DNA of 64,000 bases, taken from positions 62,001-126,000 of the forward strand of contig JAUIGE010000022.1 in assembly GCA_030430205.1 (NCBI GenBank), given 5' to 3'. This DNA is from Bacteroidia bacterium (GTDB taxonomy: Bacteria > Bacteroidota > Bacteroidia > J057). The position numbers and the translations under genes are program-made. The notes under the pieces are model-generated. The model did no database searches, was not told the DNA's origin, and saw only the letters and a program-made list of their open reading frames with translations. Shown one piece after another: positions 7,777 to 17,800 of the stretch (positions are counted from its first letter, which is position 1; every line of letters begins with the position of its first letter).

Positions 7777-9810
7777 ATGGCAAAAAAGAAAACAACAAGG
7801 GGATCTGCCTCTTCGCGCAAAAAACGCTTGACAGGCAAGGAAAAACGCCAGGCTCAAAAAGTAAAAGCTGACAATCCGCTGCTCAGTTCGGGTCCCTGGT
7901 ACCAACGGCCCGAAACCCTTCTTATCGCCATAGCGATGATTGCATCCCTGCTTGTGTATATCCCGCCGATGGATTTCGGTTTTGTAAATTGGGATGATCC
8001 CGAATATGTGACGGAAAATACCCGGGTGCTCAACCCTTCGGGCGAAAATATCATGAAGTTTTGGACAGATGTGAAGGATCTGGGTTCGGATACCGAGACC
8101 TACAGCATCGCCAATGCCCACAACTACCATCCCCTGACGATGACGAGCCTGGCGCTTACCCAAAAGTTTTTTGGCAATGAGGCTTTTCCGCATCGCCTGA
8201 TCAATGTGATCCTGCATCTGCTGAATGTGATGCTCGTTTTTCTCTTTGTCCGCATGTTTAGCAAAGGCAATAATCTGATTGCCTTTTTTGTGGCTTTTGT
8301 CTTTGGGACACATGCCATGCATGTGGAATCGGTAGCCTGGGTGACGGAGCGGAAAGACGTGCTGTTCACGCTTTTTTATGTGTGGGCCATGATTCTTTAC
8401 CTCAAATACCTGGGGAATAGGGAAATGAAATACCTCCTTTATGCAGGCATTTTGTTTGTGCTTTCGCTTTTTTCCAAACCCACAGCAGCTACTTTGCCTG
8501 CCGTTTTTTTGTTACTGGATTATTATCATGAAAGGCCCTTACTGGACAAAAAAGTTATACTTGAAAAGCTTCCTTTCATCATTTTGGGGCTCATTTTCCT
8601 GTTGATAACTTATACTATTCAAAAGGCAGAAGCCATAGGCGATTTCGAATACTATACCATCTGGCAGCGGGTCATGTTTGCGGGCTATGGCTTCATGATG
8701 TACATCGTGAAGTTGTTTGTACCCGTGGATTTGGTGGCTTTTTACCCTTATCCTGATGTAAAGGACATCCCCGCCACATTTATAGTCGCGCCTTTTATCA
8801 GCTTGCTGATCATCGCCGGTACGATCTTCTCCATGCGCAAAACGCGCATCATCGCCTTTGGCATGGGATTTTACCTCGCGAGCATCGCGCTCACGCTGCA
8901 ATTTATCACGGTAGGTTCTACCGTCATGTCTGATCGCTATACCTATATTTCCTATATAGGCCTGCTGCTGGTGATCGGGTATGGGCTGGATTATTTGATT
9001 AAACAAAAACCTGCGCTTAAAATGGCGATATATGGCGCGACGGGCGCGGTGATGTTGATTTGGGCATTTGCTGGCTTTCAACGGACTCAGGTCTGGGAAA
9101 ATGACTTCACGCTCTGGGATAATGTTATTGAAACATACCCCAATCAGATCGCCGGTTCATATATGAGCCGGGGAAAATACTACAAGGACAATGGAGATTT
9201 TGACAAAGCCCTGCTTGATTTTAATACCTCTATCTCCCTTGACAAAACCAATGACCGGGTATTTAACAACAGGGGAAATATCTATTTCTCCCGGAATCAG
9301 GATGATTTAGCCTTGCCCGATTACAATCGGGCGATAGAATTGAAAGACAATGTAGCCCGCTACTATGACAACCGAGGGGCACTTTATGCCCGGAAGGGAC
9401 AGTTTGAATTGGCGATACAGGACATGAAAAAGGCCGTCCAGTTGGACCCTGAGTTTTCCAATGCATACAAAAACCTGGGGGTTTGTTATTCTACGATGAA
9501 CAATCCGCAGGAGGCGGCCAAATATTTTGGCGAGTACCTACGGATTTTCCCGCAGGAGCATGGCATCATGAACGCTCAGGCGATCGAATATCAGCGCATG
9601 GGCAACCAGCAGGCGGCTTTACAAAGCCTCAACCATGCTATCGGCCTTGCTCCCAACCAGGGCCTCTACTACGGCAACCGTGCCTTTACGCACAAAGCGC
9701 TTGGCAACAAGCAGCAAGGGCTTGCTGATATCAACAAGGCGATAAGCCTGGGGCTGAATCAGGATGAAAAGGTAACACAACTCATACAAGACCTCAATGC
9801 CTTACCCTGA
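7777..9810 (+). CDS. TMTC-like membrane O-glycosyltransferase with C-terminal TPR repeats
   Basis: The start at 7777 gives 677 aa beginning with a lysine-rich cytosolic tail (MAKKKTTRGSASSRKKR); the upstream open frame overlaps the divergent promoter and is rejected. About ten transmembrane segments occupy residues 45-420. The first extracytoplasmic loop holds NWDDPEYV with the Asp pair typical of GT-C transferases, then NYHPLTMTSLA and PHRLINVILHLLNVMLVFLFV. AFVFGTHAMHVESVAWVTER is the hallmark of the TMTC/GT-C family. Residues from about 445 onward form TPRs (GSYMSRGKYYKDNGDFDKAL, VFNNRGNIYFSRNQDDLALP, YYDNRGALYARKGQFELAI). Eukaryotic TMTCs transfer mannose to protein; donor and acceptor here are unknown. 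Confidence 0.88.
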   Translation: MAKKKTTRGSASSRKKRLTGKEKRQAQKVKADNPLLSSGPWYQRPETLLIAIAMIASLLVYIPPMDFGFVNWDDPEYVTENTRVLNPSGENIMKFWTDVKDLGSDTETYSIANAHNYHPLTMTSLALTQKFFGNEAFPHRLINVILHLLNVMLVFLFVRMFSKGNNLIAFFVAFVFGTHAMHVESVAWVTERKDVLFTLFYVWAMILYLKYLGNREMKYLLYAGILFVLSLFSKPTAATLPAVFLLLDYYHERPLLDKKVILEKLPFIILGLIFLLITYTIQKAEAIGDFEYYTIWQRVMFAGYGFMMYIVKLFVPVDLVAFYPYPDVKDIPATFIVAPFISLLIIAGTIFSMRKTRIIAFGMGFYLASIALTLQFITVGSTVMSDRYTYISYIGLLLVIGYGLDYLIKQKPALKMAIYGATGAVMLIWAFAGFQRTQVWENDFTLWDNVIETYPNQIAGSYMSRGKYYKDNGDFDKALLDFNTSISLDKTNDRVFNNRGNIYFSRNQDDLALPDYNRAIELKDNVARYYDNRGALYARKGQFELAIQDMKKAVQLDPEFSNAYKNLGVCYSTMNNPQEAAKYFGEYLRIFPQEHGIMNAQAIEYQRMGNQQAALQSLNHAIGLAPNQGLYYGNRAFTHKALGNKQQGLADINKAISLGLNQDEKVTQLIQDLNALP

Positions 9811-10183
9811 TTCTGATGAAAAATTCCTGACAGCTTTTCTGCAAAGCACCATTAGTGAAGAAGAGTTCAATCATGAGGCGCATCTGCGTATTTGCTGGCT
9901 TTTGCTGAAAAAGCATCCTTTGCTCAAAGCGCTCCAAATGCTGACACAGGGCTTAAAAAGCCTTGTGGCAAAGCTTGGCGCAGCCGATAAATACCATGAA
10001 ACGCTGAGCGTTGCGCTCGCACTTCTGATGTATGAGCGGATGGAAAAAGAAGAAGAGTTCTCCGGTTGGCTCAGGAAAAACAGTGATTTTCTTACGAATT
10101 GGAGGGGGCTGCTGGCTTCTTTTTATGCTGATGATTTGCTTTGGTCGGAGCGGGCGAAACAGGCTTTTGTTTTGGGGGATTGA
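9797..10183 (+). CDS. Small conserved hypothetical protein
   Basis: The 128-residue protein starts within the last codons of the TMTC-like gene (14 bp overlap, different frame), suggesting translational coupling. It matches a small cytosolic family of unknown function known from several phyla by its phrasing: FNHEAHLRICWLLLKKHPLLKAL, KYHETLSVALALLMYERM, and a closing LLASFYADDLLWSERAKQAF. The conserved His (HEAHLR and KYHET) might bind metal, but that is a guess. Its last 92 bp overlap the 3' end of the DUF6909 gene on the other strand. Confidence 0.75.
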   Translation: MPYPDSDEKFLTAFLQSTISEEEFNHEAHLRICWLLLKKHPLLKALQMLTQGLKSLVAKLGAADKYHETLSVALALLMYERMEKEEEFSGWLRKNSDFLTNWRGLLASFYADDLLWSERAKQAFVLGD

Positions 10184-11873
10184 GGATTTTGTCCAAAATC
10201 CTGAGGCTGATCACATAGGCAGGTTTGACACCTGTCATGCCCAGCGAGCCAGAAGCGAGGGTGCCCCCTGTTTCCAGTGGATTATCCGATGCGTAGTAGG
10301 CGTAGCGCATTTTCACCGGCCCATCTACATTTTTTCGAATATGTACCTGTGATTGTATGGCTTTTTGGTAATGCGCCCCTTCCATCTCCAGGCCTATGGC
10401 CTGCCAGGAAGAACGCTTGAAATAGGAGAGAATGTCCCGATTTTGCAGAGAAGTCCCCAGCACAGTTATCATTGGGCCTTCGTAAACACCCAGTTCACTG
10501 CTTTCAAAATCTGCCTTTTTGAATTCATTGTTCAAAGGGTAATTGTCCGCCGTTCCTTCAAACACGAAGGCATCCGGTATCATCAGATCTCCTTTTCCTC
10601 CTTCCAGGATACCGGCTTTTCCCATCACGGAAATCGACTCTATCTCCATCCTAAACTCCTCATTTTCGGTATGATACGATTTCAACAACTCATCCAGGGT
10701 CTCATAAGCCTGCTCCCCAAAGGCATAGTCCATCACCAAAATGACGGGTTTTTCTCTTTCTATGGCTTCGCGGTTCAATTTGAGTTTTCCATAAATCTCC
10801 AGGTCCAACAGCTTGAGGCTGTCAATGATTTGTACATTGATATGGGTGCCCGCATGGGCTTCCAGTTCCTGCATGCCGTAGGATTGAGCCAGGGTCTCCA
10901 CCCTTTCTCTTAATTTGCCATTCTCCTCCTTGCTCAGTTCTCTCGCCAGTTCAATCACAGATACTTTGGAGCCAAAGTATTCCCGCAGCGCCTGAGGCGC
11001 GTACAGGCAATTCATGATGGAGTGCATATTTGCACTGATGATGTGAATGGGACGATCCAGGAGTTTATTTTCGAACAAAAAATCCTTGATGTTTTGGGCC
11101 CATCTTTCGCCATAGAGATGATGGCCGATACGTTCCCGCAAGGTGGGAGAAAAGCTGATTTCGCGGGCTTTTTCCTCAAATTCTTCTTCCATTGCCAATT
11201 TTCCCAACCAATACACCACCTCAAATAAGCCACTGTTTTTGCCTTTTTGGCGAGCCAGGCGCTCGCATGCGAGGCGTGTTTCTTCAAAGGTTCGACCCAA
11301 TATTTTGCTCAAATAGGCATAGGCATTTTTCTGATTATCGTCATTCAACTTGAGCGTGCCTTTTACAATTTCCTCTAATTTCAACCATTCCTCCGCAGGC
11401 TCATCCTCTTCATTGAGGGCGTTTTTTTTGACCTTATCTGCCTCTATATACAAAAAAGTCAAATGGGTGAGAATATCATAAATCTCTGATCTTCCGCGAG
11501 TTACCTCTATATACATTCTTTCATCATCGAGGCGGTAGCAGTTACGCCTACGCGCAGATGGGATGATCACCGGGAAGCCGGAATCGGCATAGCCTTCCTC
11601 CGAAATCAAATGAATGAATCTACAGGATTCTATACCCATAGGAAGCCGGTCTATCACATATACCAGGCCATTCAGTTCCACTTTTTCGGGTACATTCATG
11701 GAGCCATATATTTCCGGGCTGAGGTCCAAAAGGGATTCCCGTATGACTTTTCCAGTGCTACGCATGGGCCGATATACCCCCCTGTTTACCAGGTGGCGCA
11801 TTTCGACATAGAGTTTCTCTATAGCGGTACGGGATTCGCGGGCTCGGGAAAGTTGAAGATCGTTAAAGGACAT
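10092..11873 (-). CDS. DUF6909 family protein with nucleoside-phosphorylase-like C-terminal region
   Basis: The protein has 593 aa. Its N-terminal half matches the Bacteroidota DUF6909 family as I recall it (SRTAIEKLYVEMRHL, SARRRNCYRLD, YIEVTRGRSEIYDILTHLTF). From about residue 360 the patterns recall purine nucleoside phosphorylase/MTAN folds: VILVMDYAFGEQAYE, GILEGGKGDLMIP, and GLEMEGAHYQKAI, close to the phosphorylase EMEG motif. The role is unknown; a nucleoside- or nucleotide-binding function is inference. The last 30 or so residues are a Lys/Pro/Ala-rich tail (PPKQKPVSPAPTKANHQHKK) encoded antisense to the end of the 9797 gene. It lies 5 bp after the anti-sigma-like gene. Confidence 0.75.
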   Translation of the reverse strand: MSFNDLQLSRARESRTAIEKLYVEMRHLVNRGVYRPMRSTGKVIRESLLDLSPEIYGSMNVPEKVELNGLVYVIDRLPMGIESCRFIHLISEEGYADSGFPVIIPSARRRNCYRLDDERMYIEVTRGRSEIYDILTHLTFLYIEADKVKKNALNEEDEPAEEWLKLEEIVKGTLKLNDDNQKNAYAYLSKILGRTFEETRLACERLARQKGKNSGLFEVVYWLGKLAMEEEFEEKAREISFSPTLRERIGHHLYGERWAQNIKDFLFENKLLDRPIHIISANMHSIMNCLYAPQALREYFGSKVSVIELARELSKEENGKLRERVETLAQSYGMQELEAHAGTHINVQIIDSLKLLDLEIYGKLKLNREAIEREKPVILVMDYAFGEQAYETLDELLKSYHTENEEFRMEIESISVMGKAGILEGGKGDLMIPDAFVFEGTADNYPLNNEFKKADFESSELGVYEGPMITVLGTSLQNRDILSYFKRSSWQAIGLEMEGAHYQKAIQSQVHIRKNVDGPVKMRYAYYASDNPLETGGTLASGSLGMTGVKPAYVISLRILDKILNPPKQKPVSPAPTKANHQHKKKPAAPSNS

Positions 11874-11878
11874 AGAAT

Positions 11879-12733
11879 TTAATTACTCAATAATTTTGTC
11901 GCCTGTGTACGAAAGCTGTGGCCTTGGTGTTGGCCGATTTTTTCAGCCAGCCTTTTGCCTTCTTCCACATTATCATCCAAAAAATAGGCCAGGGACAGGT
12001 ACCATTCTGCTGCCTGCCCAAAATTCAGGTCATCCTGCAATGCTTTAAAAATGGCAATGGCATCCTGTGGCTGAGGCGCGGGTTTCCCCATATAGCATAT
12101 ACCAAGATACAGCTTATAGCTGGGATTTTCAGGTTCCTGAGCAATTAGTTGCTGCAGCAAAGGGATGCTTTTCGCATATTCCCCGGATTGATATTGGGAT
12201 TGAATAAGAAATTTGAGGCTATCGGTCTCATCTCCTCCTCTGATTGTATTCAGCCGCATATCAAATTGTTGGAAGTTTTGGGCAAAAACATCCTTCCCTT
12301 CCCATTGGGCAGATCCGCTTTGAAAAACAAAGGGTAGGCAAAGTAGCAGCAGGATAGCTGCTGCGAGTGCGTAAACCCATTTCCGCTGAAGCAAAGGTAA
12401 GGGGCGCATTTTGGAGCCTGATGTCTGGGATAAAGGCGGTAAAATTTCTTTTAATTCTGACTTAAACAATTCATTTTCAGCCTCTTGCCACAAACTTCTC
12501 ACCTCTTTTTGTTGCTGTACTTCTGCTTCCAGCTGTGGAAAATCAGCAAGGTATAGCTTGTATTTTCCCTCTGTCAATTCCTTATCGAGGTATTGCTCTG
12601 CCAGGAATATGACCCAATCTCTTTTAACCTCCTGATCCTCCCGGATCATCCGGCTTAGTTCCGCCTGCTCATCCGGGCTCAGCGCATCCGAAAGCTGGCG
12701 GTACATCTGTTGTATTAGCTTTTGATCAGTCAT
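11879..12733 (-). CDS. Membrane protein with TPRs, probable anti-sigma factor
   Basis: The 284-residue protein has a cytosolic N-terminal helical part (residues 1-115) with the phrase LIQQMYRQLSDALSPDEQAELSRMI, typical of anti-sigma N-termini in this phylum. One transmembrane segment follows (WVYALAAAILLLLCLPFVF, about 119-137), then a periplasmic TPR-like region (SGEYAKSIPLLQQLIAQEPENPSYKLYLGICY and a second repeat). It overlaps the sigma factor gene by 8 bp, the classic arrangement for a sigma/anti-sigma pair. The classical zinc motif of ZAS domains is absent. The role is inferred from topology and context. Confidence 0.8.
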   Translation of the reverse strand: MTDQKLIQQMYRQLSDALSPDEQAELSRMIREDQEVKRDWVIFLAEQYLDKELTEGKYKLYLADFPQLEAEVQQQKEVRSLWQEAENELFKSELKEILPPLSQTSGSKMRPLPLLQRKWVYALAAAILLLLCLPFVFQSGSAQWEGKDVFAQNFQQFDMRLNTIRGGDETDSLKFLIQSQYQSGEYAKSIPLLQQLIAQEPENPSYKLYLGICYMGKPAPQPQDAIAIFKALQDDLNFGQAAEWYLSLAYFLDDNVEEGKRLAEKIGQHQGHSFRTQATKLLSN

Positions 12734-13313
12734 GGATTTCTTTCATCAAACGGTTGTAACATCTGGACTTGGTTGTTTTGGCCACATTGGCATTTTTCAT
12801 TTGAAGCATCTCTGCTATTTCATTCATGGATTTACCTTCCACGATAAATAACTGAAGAATCCGTCGGCATTGCTCGCTGAGCTTTTGCATGGCCTGCTGG
12901 ATCAGGTGCAGCTTTTTTTGCTTTGCTTGCACCTCTTCTCTTTCCTCTTCTTCCCTGGATAAATGGTCCATGTTTTCCCATTCCGCTCCATACAATTTTT
13001 CCTGTACAGCTTCCCGCTTTTTTTCCTTCCTTTCCTGGCTCCTGTTGTGAGCCATCCACATATTCCAGCAAATTTTGGATAAATAAGCCCGGAGGTATCT
13101 GAGGTCTGGCCGTTCCCCTTTCAAAACATTGTTGCGAAAAGCCATCACAGCATCTATGAAAATATCATAGGCCATGTCTTCCGTACAGTGCTGACTGCTT
13201 TTAATCTGAAGGGTTTTCTGGCAATAAGCCTGATGGGTTTTGAGATGTCCAAGTAATGCATTGTTGCCTTTCAGAAGCCCAGCGATCATCTCTTCATAAG
13301 TGATCTGGTCCAT
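12726..13313 (-). CDS. ECF-type RNA polymerase sigma factor
   Basis: This 195-residue protein has sigma-70 region 2 at about residues 25-95 (DMAYDIFIDAVMAFRNNV and YLRAYLSKICWNMWMAHNR) and region 4 at about 135-190. The latter contains the helix-turn-helix LSEQCRRILQLFIVEGKSMN then EIAEMLQMKNANVAKTTKSR. A charged linker (KEKKREAVQEKLY to EEEEREEVQAKQK) joins them. ECF factors of this kind act with the membrane partner encoded just downstream. A candidate promoter lies 36 bp upstream. Confidence 0.92.
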   Translation of the reverse strand: MDQITYEEMIAGLLKGNNALLGHLKTHQAYCQKTLQIKSSQHCTEDMAYDIFIDAVMAFRNNVLKGERPDLRYLRAYLSKICWNMWMAHNRSQERKEKKREAVQEKLYGAEWENMDHLSREEEEREEVQAKQKKLHLIQQAMQKLSEQCRRILQLFIVEGKSMNEIAEMLQMKNANVAKTTKSRCYNRLMKEIHD

Positions 13314-13348
13314 ATAAAGCTTATTTGATCTTTAGTGACAAAACATAA

Positions 13349-13377
13349 TAAAGGTAAACAGTTCAAGGCTAATCAAA
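13349..13377 (-). promoter_or_regulatory. Candidate Bacteroidota promoter of the sigma factor gene
   Basis: On the minus strand, TTTG (13377-13374) is followed after 17 bp by TACCTTTA (13356-13349), one base off the Bacteroidota -7 consensus TAnnTTTG. It ends 36 bp before the sigma factor ATG. The rest of the 264 bp spacer to 13577 is AT-rich and holds no gene that I can see. Confidence 0.5.
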
Positions 13378-13577
13378 AAGAGACTGCTTTTTTCATATTG
13401 AGAGCCATTTTCCCAAATATAGAAAAAGAAGCCTCGCAGGCCAAAAGGTATCATACTGGCTATCAGCAAATTACACGTTTTTTATAAAAAGGAACAGCCT
13501 TTGTCAAAAAGGCAATGTAGGTAAAGATGTAGAGACCATCAGAACTCCAAATTAACACAACACCAATTAGCCAACAC

Positions 13578-13940
13578 GTGAGTACATTAACATCAATTGC
13601 TCCCCTGATCCATCGAATGCGACGGGAAAAAGCTAAGGGCCAGCAGCATGAAAACTACGCCAGACAATTAGTTGATTCATATCAGCAGCAGTTTGGGTTT
13701 AATTGGGCTGAAAATGTGGAGACTGCTCATGAATCAGCTTTGAAGCTGGTAAACATCGAAAAAGACGAACAGGTGCTACGCTCTTTTGTTCAACGAATAT
13801 TGCTGCTGATACATGCAGCAAAAATGAGCACAAGAAACGAAAGCGTTTTACATATACCGCCAGCGACCTTTTGGTTTGATCCGGATTATCCGGAGAATAT
13901 ACTGGCCCAACAAGACAAAATACTCAATGCTTGTTTTTAG
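13578..13940 (+). CDS. Small hypothetical protein
   Basis: The 120-residue frame begins with GTG at 13578; an internal ATG at 13617 (MRREKAKGQQ) is an alternative start. Composition is that of a soluble helical protein (ALKLVNIEKDEQVLRSFVQ, RILLLIHAAKMSTRNES) with an aromatic/acidic end (FWFDPDYPENIL). I recognise no family. A strong intrinsic terminator 24 bp after the stop supports a real transcription unit. Neighbours (sigma factor upstream and divergent, DUF2064 downstream) give no functional hint. Confidence 0.5.
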   Translation: MSTLTSIAPLIHRMRREKAKGQQHENYARQLVDSYQQQFGFNWAENVETAHESALKLVNIEKDEQVLRSFVQRILLLIHAAKMSTRNESVLHIPPATFWFDPDYPENILAQQDKILNACF

Positions 13941-13963
13941 GCAAAAAGCCTAACCTCCCCTTC

Positions 13964-13994
13964 AAAGACCACCTCCCAAAGTGGTCTTTTTTTT
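13964..13994 (+). terminator. Rho-independent terminator
   Basis: AAAGACCAC (13964-13972) pairs perfectly with GTGGTCTTT (13981-13989) around an 8-base loop and runs into a T tract. It ends the small hypothetical gene. Confidence 0.85.
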
Positions 13995-14058
13995 ATTTGT
14001 CAGACAAATTACATTGCACCAAAATCCAAAGAGTCATCTTTGATCGTATCTTAGTGCG

Positions 14059-14754
14059 ATGTCTGAAACAAAAATGCCAACGGCCATACTCTTTTTTTCG
14101 CGGGCAGCTCATGAGGAAGCTACCGCCAAATCCTGGCTGGGGCGACGGCAGAACAGACGTATAGCCAAACTGCTGATCCACAGCAGTTTAAAACAAGCCA
14201 GGGCAAGTGGCCTGCCTGTCTTTATTCATGGAAGCCATCAGCAAAGCGGAAATAGCTTTGGAGATAGAATCGCGCATGCCTTCGAGGCTATCTTTGCCAA
14301 AGGCTTTGAGCAGCTTATATGCATCGGAAATGACGCCCTCAGTCTCAGCTCTTCAGATCTGAAGGCAAGCGAAAAGGCCCTCTCCGCGGGCAAAGGCTGG
14401 GTCCTCGGGCCATCCTTGGATGGGGGTGCCTACCTTATAGGGATGAAAAAAAGCTGCTATCAGCAGCTCGATTTCCAGGCTTTGCCCTGGCAAAGTGAAG
14501 GGCTTTTCAGCGAGCTAAAAGCGACGCTTTCTCCTATAGCAAAAGGCCAGGAACTGGCCTTCAGGCGGGACCTGGACCATGCTCATGACCTCTACCAGGA
14601 GGTTGATAATTTATCCCATCAATTGGAAGGCATCCGGATTTTAATCCGGATTCTATTTGAAAAAATTACCCTGCCCTACTCTCCCAGCCTCTTTTCCCTT
14701 CCCCAGGCAATCCCGCTCTCCGCGGGCAATTACCGCGGCCCACCTCCCGCTTAG
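14059..14754 (+). CDS. DUF2064 family glycosyltransferase-like protein
   Basis: The 231-residue protein matches the DUF2064/TIGR04282 family (rSAM/selenodomain-associated transferase 1), relatives of GT-A nucleotide-sugar transferases. The key segments are GNSFGDRIAHAFEAIFAKGF, LICIGNDALSLSSSDL (the family has IG.D.P) and the signature GWVLGPSLDGGAYLIGM, which lines the nucleotide site. The N-terminal FFSRAAHEEATAK replaces the usual K-P-G-x-x-K segment. The last 30 residues after ILFEKITLPYS look dispensable and Pro-rich. The acceptor is unknown. It is the gene immediately upstream of susC. Confidence 0.82.
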   Translation: MSETKMPTAILFFSRAAHEEATAKSWLGRRQNRRIAKLLIHSSLKQARASGLPVFIHGSHQQSGNSFGDRIAHAFEAIFAKGFEQLICIGNDALSLSSSDLKASEKALSAGKGWVLGPSLDGGAYLIGMKKSCYQQLDFQALPWQSEGLFSELKATLSPIAKGQELAFRRDLDHAHDLYQEVDNLSHQLEGIRILIRILFEKITLPYSPSLFSLPQAIPLSAGNYRGPPPA

Positions 14755-14831
14755 TTTCCATATCATTTTCTGATTTTGAGTAAAGGCTTTCCTTTCTCTC
14801 ATATTCTTTTTCACCTAACATGACATGCATC

Positions 14832-17800
14832 ATGAAATCATTCCTTTTATATATTTTATTGATCCTTATTTCTTTCCCGATTTTTGCGCAAAATGAAATA
14901 ATTTTTCGCGGAAAAGTCATGGACGAAAACAGTCGTGAGCCTCTGGTGGGGGTTTCCATTCGCAGCCTGACGAGCCCACAGGGAACCCTCAGCGAGGCAG
15001 ATGGCAGCTTTGTGCTGCCTCTCAGGGATCGGGCAGATATCGTTCTTTTTGAGTACCTCGGTTACGAAGATGCAAAGTATCCTGTAAGCTTGGGGCTTGA
15101 AATAAATATTTACCTGAAGGAATCCAACAACCTGGGAATCAGCGAAGTAGTGATAACAGCCCTCGGCATAAAAAGGCAAACCAAAGCCCTGGGCTATGCC
15201 GTGCAGGAGGTCAACTCTCAGGCGTTGACAGAGGTGCGCACACCCAATTTGCTCAATAGCCTCTCCGGCCGGCTGGCCGGTGTACAGATAGCCAATGGCT
15301 CGTCAGGTATAGGCTCATCAAGTCGGATATTGGTTAGAGGAAACGCTTCCCTTTCGGGAAACAACCAGGCACTTTTTGTGCTGGATGGCGTGCCTATCAG
15401 CAATGAGATCGTCTCCAACGCCACAGAAAATGACGCCACAGGCTTCCAGGAAGTAGATTATGGCAATGGTGCCGCCGAGATCAGCCCCGATGATATAGAA
15501 TCCATCAGCGTGCTGAAAGGCCCCAGCGCAAGCGCGCTCTATGGCTCCCGCGCCGCCAATGGCGTGGTCGTCATCACCACCAAAACAGGCCGGAAGTCTT
15601 CCGGCATAGGCGTCGAGCTGCATAGCAGCCTGATGGCGGGAAGCCTGCTTACGCTGCCACGATATCAAAATGTATATGGGCAAGGCGCCGGTGGCGAATT
15701 CTCCTACGAAGACGGCACCAATGCGGGCATCAATGATGGCGGCATCGTGAGTTTTGGGGCAAAAATGGAAGGGCAATTGGTCAAGCAATTTGACAGCCCC
15801 TCAACCGATGTGAACGGGAATCCCGTCCGGGCAGGAGACATAGTCGCCCGGAATGGCAATGCCATCACGCCTACCCCTTTCATCGCCCGGCCGGACAACA
15901 TCCGCAATTTTTTTCAGACTGCCCTGACCCACCAAAACAGTGTCTCTGTTTCCGGAGGAAATGAGGCGGGCAATTTCAGGCTGGGAATCAGTACCCTGAG
16001 CAGCCAGGGCATCATTCCCAATAGCGACCTCAGGCGACAAAATGTAACTTTTGCCACAACTTATCAGCTAAGCGAAAGACTGAAAGTCCGTCTGTTTAGC
16101 TCCTATATCCGCTCTGCGAGCGACAATCGGCCCGGAACGGGTTACGGTAGTGAAAATCCGATGTACCTTTTTACCTGGATGGGACGGCAGGTAGAGGTAG
16201 AAAATCTGAAAGATTTTTGGCAGGCCGGTCAGGAAAACCTTCGGCAATTCAACTACAACTATGCCTGGATGGACAATCCCTACCTGACGCTTTTTGAAAA
16301 TACCAACAGTTTCACCAAAGACAGGCTTATCGGCAATATGGCGGTTACCTACCAATTGGCAAAAGGGCTTTCCCTCAGCCTGAGGTCAGGCCTTGACAAC
16401 TATGCGGATGTGCGCAAATCTCAGCGGGCTTTCAGCACGCAGCGATTTCCCAGAGGAGCTTTCCGCCAGGATAGGGTCGGTTTTCGGGAGCAAAATACCG
16501 ATTTGCTGCTGCGCTATGACCTTGCACTGGGCTCCAAATGGAACATCAACCTCTCCGCAGGAGGAAACCGCATGGATCAGGAAACAAGCTATGAAATGCT
16601 GCTTGCACCTGAACTTTCGGTTCCGGGCATTTATACCCTGGAAAATGCCCGCGTGCCGCTTCAAAACCGGCAGGACCAGTTTCGCAAACGCATCAACAGC
16701 CTCTATGGCTTTACCCAAATCAGCTACAAAAGCTTCTTTTACCTGGACCTGACAGCCCGCAACGACTGGTCGAGCACCCTGCCCCTGGATCAAAATAGCT
16801 ATGCTTATTTTTCCGCTTCAGGCAGTTTTATCCTGTCTGATATGGTAGAATTGCCCGAACTGATTGATTTTGCAAAAATCCGCCTCAGTGCTGCAAGCGT
16901 GGGAAATGATACAGATCCTTTTAACCTGACGAATACTTTTCAGTTTCAGGCACCATACGGCAGTTTTCCTACGGTGTCCAATTCGCCGACTTTGCTCAAC
17001 AACCAATTTCGCCCGGAGCGACTGAATGCCTTTGAGGCAGGGCTGGATATCCGGATGCTGAAAAATCGCCTGGGCCTGGACCTGACGGCTTACCACAATG
17101 TAAGCCAGGATCAGATCGTGCAATTGCCCACGGCTGTGCCCAGTGGATATACCAACCGCATTGTGAATGGGGGGAAAATCCTCAATAGAGGCATAGAGGC
17201 CATGTTGAATGTGGTTCCGGTGAGAAAGGAAAATTTCCAGTGGCGGGCCTTCGCCAATTTTTCGGCGAACAGAAATCAGGTGCTGGAGCTGCCTGAGGGC
17301 ATCGAGCAATATGTCACGGGCTTCGCCCGGGTCTATGAGCGATCAGATCGCTCGGTTTGGTTTATCGCCTCACCAGGCGGACGCCTGGGGGATATGTACG
17401 GCACTGGCCTGTTGACAGTAGACGGACAACACGTCTATGACGCCAACGGGCAGCCCGTCAAAGACCCCAATCTGCGCTTGCTGGGCAATGCCAATCCGGA
17501 CTTCATCGTCGGTCTTGGCAACGAGTTTTCCTTTAAAAACTGGCAATTCCATTTCCTCTTTGACTGGCGTCAGGGTGGCACCATTGTGTCACGGACTTAT
17601 GCCATTGCCAGCACTTCTGGCGTATTGGAAAACTCACTTGTCGGTCGGGAGACCGGCCTGATCGGCGCAGGCGTCAAAAATACGGGCACAGCCGTGGAGC
17701 CCCATTATGTACCCAATGACAAAGCCATCAGCGCTCAGGACTATTACGGTCAATATTTTGACCGGGACAATGAAGCCAATGCGCTTTACGACGCTTCTTA

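Noticed and set aside
15318-15788. Open frames antisense to the susC gene
   Set aside because: They are shadows of a strongly coding, family-matching frame.
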